Below are positions 1 through 5,072 of a stretch of DNA of 6,508 nucleotides, one piece after another. How positions within the stretch are numbered: the first letter of the stretch is position 1; the number at the start of each line of letters is the position of its first letter. The position numbers and the translations under genes were made by a program. This stretch comes from an uncultured Rhodobacter sp. (lineage in GTDB: Bacteria > Pseudomonadota > Alphaproteobacteria > Rhodobacterales > Rhodobacteraceae). The notes beneath the pieces are model-generated. The model saw only the letters and a list, made by a program, of their open reading frames with translations. It had not been told where the DNA came from and made no database searches. The DNA lies in assembly GCA_937901435.1 (NCBI GenBank), contig CALGTJ010000742.1, positions 1-6,508 on the forward strand. The letters are read 5' to 3'.

Positions 1-59
1 TCTGAAATTGGTTTGCCAGTATCACCATCGCCAACAACAGGACGTAGCCGGAGGAAACC
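1..59 (+). other. Short leader before the FAH-family gene, no gene assigned
   Basis: This stretch carries the ribosome binding site of the next gene: GGAGG at 50-54, five bases before the ATG at 60. The three plus-strand frames are closed by stops at 3-5 (TGA), 65-67 (TGA) and 73-75 (TGA). A gene to the left could therefore end at 3-5 or overlap the start of the FAH gene, but too little is present to recognise one. No clear promoter is visible, so the FAH gene may be the downstream member of an operon that begins outside the window. Confidence 0.5.
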
Positions 60-746
60 ATGTCTGAGTTCGTGATCGATACCCCCCCCGTCGTCGCCAT
101 TCCCGTGGCGGGAAGCGACGCAACTTTTCCAGTGCGGCGCGTTTATTGCATTGGGCGAAACTACGCGGCACACGCCGTTGAGATGGGCCATGACCCGGAC
201 CGTGAGCCACCTTTTTTCTTTCAGAAGAATCCCAACAACATGGACGCCTCGGGCGACTTTCCCTACCCGCCCCATTCCACGGATGTGCACCACGAGGTCG
301 AGATGCTGGTCGCGCTGAAATCCGGTGGCGTGAACATCCCCCTCGATGAGGCGCTTACCCACGTCTATGGCTACGGTCTGTCACTGGACATGACCCGTCG
401 CGATTTGCAGGGCGCGCAGAAAAAGATGGGCCGTCCTTGGGAAATTGGCAAGGCGTTTGAACGCTCTGCCCCATGTGGTCCCGTGCATCCGGTCTCTGTC
501 GTCGGGCATCTGGATCAGGGCCGCGTGGCGCTGACCGTGAACGGCACGCTGCGCCAAGAGGGCGATCTGAACCAGATGATCTGGAAGGTGCCGGAAATGA
601 TTTCCTACCTGTCGGAATATTTTGAACTGGCCGCGGGCGACGTGATCCTGTCGGGCACGCCCTCTGGTGTGGCCGCTGTGGAAAAGGGCGACGTGATGGT
701 CATGTCCGTCGAGGGTCTGGGCGAGATGGAAGTGCGCGTGATCTGA
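60..746 (+). CDS. FAH-family hydrolase, probable fumarylpyruvate hydrolase
   Basis: This is a 228-residue cytoplasmic enzyme of the fumarylacetoacetate hydrolase superfamily, a normal length for the short single-domain members. These metal-dependent enzymes cleave C-C bonds in acylpyruvates; close relatives (NagK type) split fumarylpyruvate to fumarate and pyruvate at the end of the gentisate pathway. Visible family signs are CIGRNYAAHAVEMG (residues 30-43), where H38 and E41 match the His/Glu dyad of FAHD1-like enzymes; HHEVE (77-81), giving metal ligands E79 and E81; SLDMTRRD (108-115), giving ligand D110; GKAFERSAP (130-138) with K131; and the C-terminal GDVILSGTPSGV (193-204). The ATG has an ideal GGAGG site. 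A hairpin follows the stop. The family assignment is firm; fumarylpyruvate as substrate is an inference from overall resemblance, and other acylpyruvates or oxaloacetate decarboxylation remain possible. Confidence 0.9.
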   Translation: MSEFVIDTPPVVAIPVAGSDATFPVRRVYCIGRNYAAHAVEMGHDPDREPPFFFQKNPNNMDASGDFPYPPHSTDVHHEVEMLVALKSGGVNIPLDEALTHVYGYGLSLDMTRRDLQGAQKKMGRPWEIGKAFERSAPCGPVHPVSVVGHLDQGRVALTVNGTLRQEGDLNQMIWKVPEMISYLSEYFELAAGDVILSGTPSGVAAVEKGDVMVMSVEGLGEMEVRVI

Positions 747-770
747 TCCGCCACAAACCTATTGGTCTGA

Positions 771-815
771 CGAAACGCCAGTCGCGCGCCTTGAAAGGGT
801 CGGACTGGCGTTTTG
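771..815 (+). terminator. Strong hairpin after the FAH gene, probable Rho-independent terminator
   Basis: Bases 773-783 (AAACGCCAGTC) and 803-813 (GACTGGCGTTT) are perfect 11-base inverted repeats. Adding a G-U pair (772/814) and a C-G pair (771/815) extends the stem to 13. The 19-base loop (784-802) may hold a small inner CCTT/AAGG pairing. The right arm ends in TTTT (811-814), so A and U tracts pair at the stem base as in many bacterial terminators. It begins 25 bases past the FAH stop and lies well before the next ribosome binding site, which fits transcription ending here. The U tract is short, so termination may be partial. Confidence 0.65.
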
Positions 816-894
816 CGTTTATCCATGCCCTGCCCCCACGCCCTATCTGGCTATTGCACGCCAGCGGCCTATACATATGGCATAGCGACAGCGC

Positions 895-900
895 AGGAGA
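895..900 (+). promoter_or_regulatory. Ribosome binding site that points to a TTG start for the transporter
   Basis: AGGAGA at 895-900 is a near-ideal Shine-Dalgarno sequence seven bases before the TTG at 908. No in-frame ATG lies nearby. The possible start further upstream at 791 lies in the loop of the terminator hairpin and has no comparable site. Upstream, TTGCAC (854-859) and TATGGC (876-881), 16 bases apart, could be a weak promoter, but the match is too poor to call separately. Confidence 0.7.
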
Positions 901-907
901 GCCACGT

Positions 908-1825
908 TTGATCCCGATCAACACCGTCACCCGCGCCATATTGCTGAGCCTTCTGGCGCTTTTGTTCTTTGACCTCATGGGGCTGGTGATCAAGCATCTG
1001 TCTGGCCAGTACAACGCGGCCGAACTGTCGTTCTATCGCAACGTCTTTGGCGCAATCCCCAGCGTGATCGCCCTGTGGTCCTCGCGCGTGTGGCATCAGG
1101 CGGGGCGCAAACTGCGTGTGCGGCAATGGGCGCTGATTTCGTCGCGCGGGTTGATCGTGGCCTGTGCGCAATTGCTGTTTTACCTGTCGCTGGGGCGGAT
1201 GGCCTTTGCGACGGCGACCACGATTTCCTATTCCGGCGCGCTGTTCATGACCGGCTTTGCGGTGCTGTTGCTGGGCGAAAAGGTCGGTGCGATCCGCTGG
1301 CTGGCGGTGATGATCGGCTTTGTCGGGGTGGTGATGATCATGGGGCCACGCGGCGAGGATTTTGGTCTGGAAGCGCTGTTTCCAGTGGGCGCGGCCGCCC
1401 TTTATGCCCTCAGCGGCGTGACCGCCCGGATGATCGACAAAGAGGTGCCCAGCGCGCTTGCCAACCTCTATTCGTCGATGTTTGCGGTGATCGGTTCGCT
1501 CAGCCTTGCGCTGCTGATGGGCGCGTTCTCTCCGATCCAGAGCCAGTCTGACATGGTGTGGATCATCGCCATGGGCGCGTTCGGCGGCACGGCGGTGTTC
1601 TGCATGATCGTCAGCTACCGCATGACAGAGCAAAGCAACCTTGCGCCGTTTTCCTATTTCGGCATCCCTTTGGCGTTTTTCCTAGGCTGGCTGGTCTTTG
1701 ACGAACTGCCTGTCCAAGACATCTTTCCCGGCGCGTTCCTGATCGCGGCGGGTGGGTTGATGGTCGTCTGGCGCGAGAGGGTGCAGCGGCGGCGCGCGCT
1801 AAAGGCCACCGCTGCGGTTGTTTAA
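908..1825 (+). CDS. DMT-superfamily transporter (EamA family)
   Basis: This is an inner-membrane protein of the drug/metabolite transporter superfamily, whose members usually export amino acids, metabolites or drugs. Read from the TTG at 908 it has 305 residues, the usual size for the family. About ten hydrophobic segments can be seen (near residues 8-28, 39-58, 75-94, 98-120, 128-146, 155-172, 185-206, 215-237, 246-264 and 271-288), forming two EamA repeats of five helices. LLGEKVGAIRWLAVMIGFVG (121-140) and FDELPVQDIFPGAFLIAAGG (264-283) are the two copies of the family's signature helix start. The tail after 288 is short and rich in Arg, as expected for a cytoplasmic end. The frame is also open from 791, which would add 39 residues (for example RFAFIHALPPRPIW) that do not look like the family's N-terminus. 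The substrate is unknown. The stop codon overlaps that of the convergent amidase gene. Confidence 0.92.
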   Translation: MIPINTVTRAILLSLLALLFFDLMGLVIKHLSGQYNAAELSFYRNVFGAIPSVIALWSSRVWHQAGRKLRVRQWALISSRGLIVACAQLLFYLSLGRMAFATATTISYSGALFMTGFAVLLLGEKVGAIRWLAVMIGFVGVVMIMGPRGEDFGLEALFPVGAAALYALSGVTARMIDKEVPSALANLYSSMFAVIGSLSLALLMGAFSPIQSQSDMVWIIAMGAFGGTAVFCMIVSYRMTEQSNLAPFSYFGIPLAFFLGWLVFDELPVQDIFPGAFLIAAGGLMVVWRERVQRRRALKATAAVV

Positions 1826-3216
1826 TCGGGGGTTGCCACAGTGACGGGTGCGCCTGCGGCCTCGATGGCCTCGCCCGCGGTCAGCAGGATATCCTCGCGG
1901 TAGCGCCGCCCGATCAATTGCACGCCCATCGGCACAGACCCGACAGATCCCGTCGCCACCGACAAGCCCGGCAGGCCCAGAACCGGCAGGGCGCGCTGGG
2001 TCAATTGCGCCTCCATCATATCGGCGAATGCGGCCTCTGAGCTGACGTCCTGCTGCTGTTTGAACGGCAGTTCGCCAGAATTCGGGCAAATCAGCACCGG
2101 ATAGTCCTGCAAGAACATCTGCCACTCGCGGATCAGGCCAAGACGCGCTTGCAAAGCGGCCAGCAGTTCCGGCACGCCAGCCTCGGGCGCGCGGTCGGTC
2201 ATCTGTTTGTAGATGAACATGGAATCCGCTTCGCCCTCTTTGGCGACCATATCCCCGGCCCCGGCGCGCATTTCGGCCATCCAGAGCGTCTCGTTGATCA
2301 GGGCTGCGGGGCGCATGGGCGGTGCGTCACGTTCGTCCACCTGCCAGCCCGCCGCGCGCAGACGGTCTGCCGCATCGCGCAGGGCCGCCTCGACCTCGGC
2401 GCAGACCGGCATTCCATCGGGCGAAACGCACAGGGCCGCACGGCGCGGATAGCCCGGGCCAACCAAAGGGACAGGCATCCACCACGGATCAAGCGGGTCT
2501 TCTACGGCGAGGGCCTCAAGCGACAGGCGAACATCCGAAATCGTGCGCGCCAGTGGGCCAGAGACGGCCATCAGTTGCGCGCCGATGTGGCGGTCAGCCG
2601 CCGTGCCATTATAGGCCGCAACCCGCCCGATTGTCGGGCGCAACCCGTGCAAGCCGCAGGCATAAGCGGGATAACGGACAGAGCCCGCAATATCAGTGCC
2701 ATGCCCCACCGCACAAATGCCCGCCGCCACCGCCGCCCCGGCCCCGCCGGACGACCCACCGGGCGTGATGGTCGCGTCACGCGGGTTGAGGGTCTGGCCG
2801 TGGAGGTTGTTCTTGGTGAACCAGCGCAGGGAAAACGCAGGCGTATTGGTGCGTCCGACCACGACGGCCCCGGCCTTGCGCAGGCTGCTGACCACCGGGC
2901 TATCCGCCTGTGCCACAAGGTTTTCCTGAAGCCGCAGACCGTTGGTCGTGGCGTGGCCCTGTTGATCGACGTTGACCTTGATCGTCACCGGGACACCTGC
3001 CAGCACGCCAAGATCTTCGCCTGCCGCGATCCGTTGATCCAGCGCGCTTGCCGCAGCGCGCGCCTCGTCTGGCATGTGCTGCACCACCGCGTTGATCGCG
3101 GGATTGACCGCCTCTAGCCGCGCCAGATGCGCCTCTGTCACCTCAAGCGCCGACAACCGCCGCGCGCGCACGGCCTGTGCGATCTCTGTGGCCGACATTT
3201 GCCAAATCTCTGTCAT
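1822..3216 (-). CDS. Amidase of the amidase-signature family
   Basis: This is a 464-residue Ser-cis-Ser-Lys hydrolase that cleaves carboxamides to acid and ammonia or amine; no signal peptide is seen, so it is probably cytoplasmic. The catalytic triad is clear: K80 in PVTIK (76-80), cis-Ser S155 in TPGGSSGG (151-158), and nucleophile S179 in GTDIAGSVRYPA (173-184). The spacings K-99-S and S-24-S equal those I recall for fatty acid amide hydrolase (K142, S217, S241). Residues 153-184 fit the PROSITE amidase pattern as I remember it, and the Ala at 177 is allowed there. PMGVQLIGRRYREDILL is the usual C-terminal family block. It does not look like a GatA subunit: no gatB or gatC lies beside it. 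The ATG is preceded by AAGGGA eight bases away. The substrate cannot be told from sequence. The gene ends in a 4-base overlap with the convergent transporter gene, with no terminator between them. Confidence 0.92.
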   Translation of the reverse strand: MTEIWQMSATEIAQAVRARRLSALEVTEAHLARLEAVNPAINAVVQHMPDEARAAASALDQRIAAGEDLGVLAGVPVTIKVNVDQQGHATTNGLRLQENLVAQADSPVVSSLRKAGAVVVGRTNTPAFSLRWFTKNNLHGQTLNPRDATITPGGSSGGAGAAVAAGICAVGHGTDIAGSVRYPAYACGLHGLRPTIGRVAAYNGTAADRHIGAQLMAVSGPLARTISDVRLSLEALAVEDPLDPWWMPVPLVGPGYPRRAALCVSPDGMPVCAEVEAALRDAADRLRAAGWQVDERDAPPMRPAALINETLWMAEMRAGAGDMVAKEGEADSMFIYKQMTDRAPEAGVPELLAALQARLGLIREWQMFLQDYPVLICPNSGELPFKQQQDVSSEAAFADMMEAQLTQRALPVLGLPGLSVATGSVGSVPMGVQLIGRRYREDILLTAGEAIEAAGAPVTVATPD

Positions 3217-3219
3217 TGC

Positions 3220-3260
3220 CCCTGTCCCTTTTCCATCTGTTCCGGATCAGACTGACAGGG
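3220..3260 (-). promoter_or_regulatory. Leader hairpin that could cover the amidase ribosome binding site
   Basis: On the minus strand CCCTGTC (3260-3254) is complementary to GACAGGG (3226-3220), which overlaps the purine-rich ribosome binding region just before the amidase ATG at 3216. Inside it TCTG (3251-3248) can pair with CAGA (3239-3236) around an eight-base loop. The two stems are separated by an uneven internal loop (2 and 9 bases). Such a fold would partly hide the ribosome binding site and could restrain translation. The stems are short and this may be chance; no known riboswitch family is recognised. Confidence 0.3.
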
Positions 3261-3302
3261 AATAGAGCGCAGGCCAATGGCGTTTACCACCCCACCCTAA
3301 AT

Positions 3303-3312
3303 GTGACGTCAC
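3303..3312. promoter_or_regulatory. Perfect palindrome GTGACGTCAC, possible operator
   Basis: The ten bases GTGACGTCAC read the same on both strands. They lie in the 100-base gap between the amidotransferase stop and the amidase start, about 87 bases before the amidase ATG, where a regulator of an amidase promoter could bind as a dimer. There is no loop and no following T run, so it does not look like a terminator. No clear -35/-10 pair was found beside it, so a role as operator is only a suggestion. Confidence 0.3.
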
Positions 3313-3316
3313 CGCC

Positions 3317-4012
3317 CTAGACCTTTGGCAGAAATTTGCGGAAAAATGCAGCGGTCTCTCTGCGCATCAGGGCGGGCGAAACCGCGTTGCCCTCGAACGA
3401 GCGCAGGGCCTCGTCCACTTCGGCACCGGTGATGATCTGATCGCGGCCCCGGTCGAACATCGCCCGAAGCTGTGTATCGGTAAACTCGGGATGAAATTGC
3501 ACGGACATGGCCGCAAACGGATATTCGATCACGCCGTAGAGGCAATAGGGGGCCTCGCCAAGCACTTGGGCCTTTGGCGGCATCTCTGTCACCTGATCCT
3601 GATGCCAGACATAGGCATTCACCACCTCACCCTGCACCAGAAACTTGCGCACCCCGACGGCCTTGCCCCCACGGGCAAGCTCTGCGCGTCCGCCCCATGT
3701 TTCGGCCATGATCTGATGCCCGAAACAGATGCCAAAGGTTGGCACATCCGCCGCACGCAGGTCACGCAGGAAATCCCGCAGGCGCGGCATCCAGTCCGGA
3801 TGGTCATACACCCCAAACTCTGACCCGCTGAGGATAATGCCGTCAAACATGCCAAACTCTGGCAAAGCCGCGCCGCCGCTGATGTCATGGGCGCTGAACT
3901 CTGCCTCGGGGATCGCCGGGGACAACCAATCGATGATCTGCCGAGAGGCCCTTGGCAGTCCCGCAAACAGGTCTGGCATTTCTGCGGTTAAATCGAGGAC
4001 TGACAGTCTCAT
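3317..4012 (-). CDS. Stand-alone type 1 (class I) glutamine amidotransferase
   Basis: This 231-residue cytoplasmic protein has the class I GATase fold, in which a Cys-His-Glu triad removes the amide nitrogen of glutamine or hydrolyses related gamma-glutamyl amides. The nucleophile elbow GICFGHQ puts the catalytic Cys at 96, and FHPEF gives His 174 and Glu 176. ILSGSEFGVYD (60-70) is the loop before the elbow, and WHQDQV (136-141) is the block typical of GuaA-like stand-alone members. No synthetase domain is fused or adjacent, so the nitrogen acceptor is unknown; a simple hydrolase role is possible. It starts at an ATG with AAAGG five bases upstream, only 15 bases after the stop of the lactonase gene, so the two are very probably co-transcribed. 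Length is normal for the family. A specific role such as PuuD-like gamma-glutamyl-GABA hydrolysis is not supported. Confidence 0.9.
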   Translation of the reverse strand: MRLSVLDLTAEMPDLFAGLPRASRQIIDWLSPAIPEAEFSAHDISGGAALPEFGMFDGIILSGSEFGVYDHPDWMPRLRDFLRDLRAADVPTFGICFGHQIMAETWGGRAELARGGKAVGVRKFLVQGEVVNAYVWHQDQVTEMPPKAQVLGEAPYCLYGVIEYPFAAMSVQFHPEFTDTQLRAMFDRGRDQIITGAEVDEALRSFEGNAVSPALMRRETAAFFRKFLPKV

Positions 4013-4027
4013 TTGTGCCTTTGCCCG

Positions 4028-4927
4028 CTACCCTGCAAACCTCGGCTGCGTGATGCCGGTCACGCCCAACCCATGCAATGCAAAAAGGCTACCGGCCTCG
4101 GGTTGACGCGCCTCGGTGCCGGGGGTCAGGCCGATGCCGATAGAGGTGACATAAAGCACATCCAGATCGGGACCACCAAACATCGGCTTTGACGGACGTT
4201 CGACTGGCATATCAATCACGCGGTCGACCACGCCCTGCGGCGTGACACGGTAGATCTGCCAGCCACTGACGCCCGCGAACCAATAACAGCCCTCGGAATC
4301 TATCGTCGCGCCATCCGGGCGGCCTGCGACAGCGTTGGTGTCAAAGAACAGCTTTGGCGTGCCGGGCGTGCCGGTGTCGACGTCATAGTCGCTGGTCCAG
4401 ATGGTGCGCACGGCGGGGTTGCTGTCAGAGTGATACATGGTCTGGCCATCCGCCGAAAAGACCATGCCATTGGGGGTGAATTTATCAGCCAGCCAAGGGG
4501 TGACCGTCAGATCCGTGTCAAGCCGATACCAGCAGCCCGTCGGCGCGGCGGGGGGGTCATGGCGCATGGTTCCCGCCCAAAAGCGCCCCTGACAATCAGT
4601 GGCCCCATCGTTGAAACGGTTGTCAGGGCTGTCAGGTTCGGGATCCTGAATATGGCGACGCTCGCCTGTTTCAGGGTCATAGAACCAGAACCCAGAGCGC
4701 GCGGCGACCACAAGCCCCCCCGCCTCGCGCAGGCTGATGCTGCCAACCATTTCGCCAAACTCATAAGAGGTGTTCAGACCGCTGGCGGGATCATAGACAT
4801 GGATCAGCCCCGCCGGAATATCGACCCACCACAGACGGTTGTCCCGCTCATCCCAGACCGCGCCCTCGCCAATCTGGCTGCGACTGGGAACGGCGACCTT
4901 GATCTGAAACGCTGTGCCCGATGTCAT
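4028..4927 (-). CDS. SMP-30/gluconolactonase/LRE family protein (sugar lactonase-like)
   Basis: This 299-residue six-bladed beta-propeller belongs to the family of regucalcin (SMP-30) and bacterial gluconolactonases, which use one divalent metal to open sugar-acid lactones. Putative metal ligands are visible at the spacing of human SMP-30 (E18, N154, D204): E21 in IGEGAVWDE, N153 in FTPNGM, and D205 in GRPDGATID. The substrate-binding RFNDG (104-108) matches R101/N103/D104 of the human protein. DGATDCQGRFWAGTM (107-121) is a family hallmark. There is no signal peptide, so it probably acts in the cytoplasm. The ATG at 4927 has AAAGGA seven bases upstream. The next gene, a glutamine amidotransferase, follows after 15 bases. 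Which sugar lactone, or other lactone, is cleaved cannot be read from the sequence. Confidence 0.92.
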   Translation of the reverse strand: MTSGTAFQIKVAVPSRSQIGEGAVWDERDNRLWWVDIPAGLIHVYDPASGLNTSYEFGEMVGSISLREAGGLVVAARSGFWFYDPETGERRHIQDPEPDSPDNRFNDGATDCQGRFWAGTMRHDPPAAPTGCWYRLDTDLTVTPWLADKFTPNGMVFSADGQTMYHSDSNPAVRTIWTSDYDVDTGTPGTPKLFFDTNAVAGRPDGATIDSEGCYWFAGVSGWQIYRVTPQGVVDRVIDMPVERPSKPMFGGPDLDVLYVTSIGIGLTPGTEARQPEAGSLFALHGLGVTGITQPRFAG

Positions 4928-5002
4928 GGTGCTGTCCTTTGCTTTGGCTCATCAAGGGGTAAGCGAAATGATCGCAGGGGTCCAGAGAGGCATTTGCGTT
5001 CG

Positions 5003-5031
5003 AGCATAGATTTCGAGTGAAACACAGAAAA
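5003..5031 (-). promoter_or_regulatory. Possible promoter and operator for the lactonase-amidotransferase unit
   Basis: On the minus strand TTTTCT (5031-5026) and TATGCT (5008-5003) are 17 bases apart and could be a -35/-10 pair about 75 bases before the lactonase ATG. The -35 match is weak. A direct repeat TTCGAG (plus strand, 4999-5004 and 5012-5017, 13 bases centre to centre) brackets the -10 box and could be a binding site for a regulator. The 145-base gap 4928-5072 holds nothing else that I can identify apart from the possible terminator. Confidence 0.25.
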
Positions 5032-5068
5032 AACCATCCTGCCCCGGTCTGAACGGTCCCGTGCCGTT
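5028..5068 (-). terminator. Weak terminator candidate after the regulator-like gene
   Basis: Just past the stop of the regulator-like gene, the minus strand has AACGG...CCGTT (5068-5064 and 5056-5052, 7-base loop). It then has AGACC (5050-5046) that can pair with GGTTT (5035-5031, one G-U pair), running into six T (5033-5028). Both stems are only five pairs, so termination may be weak and read-through into the lactonase gene is possible. Confidence 0.3.
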
Positions 5069-5072
5069 GCGA

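Noticed and set aside
1075..1551. Plus-strand open frame of 158 residues inside the transporter gene
   Set aside because: It is out of frame within a well-supported gene and shows no motif or ribosome binding site.
869..1633. Long minus-strand open frame (254 residues) opposite the transporter
   Set aside because: The product is full of His, Arg and Gln with no recognisable domain, as expected from the antisense of a GC-rich membrane protein gene; the plus-strand EamA protein is clear.
2757..2763. Ala 177 in place of the common Gly in the amidase nucleophile loop, suspected inactivation or frameshift
   Set aside because: Ala is allowed at this position in the amidase signature as I recall it, and Lys 80, Ser 155 and Ser 179 are all present at normal spacing.
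2149..3117. Plus-strand open frame of 322 residues opposite the amidase
   Set aside because: It is Arg- and His-rich without family motifs and lies wholly antisense to a strongly supported amidase with a complete catalytic triad.
4028..4927. Possible secreted lactonase
   Set aside because: The N-terminus (MTSGTAFQIKVAVPSRSQIG) has no hydrophobic signal segment.
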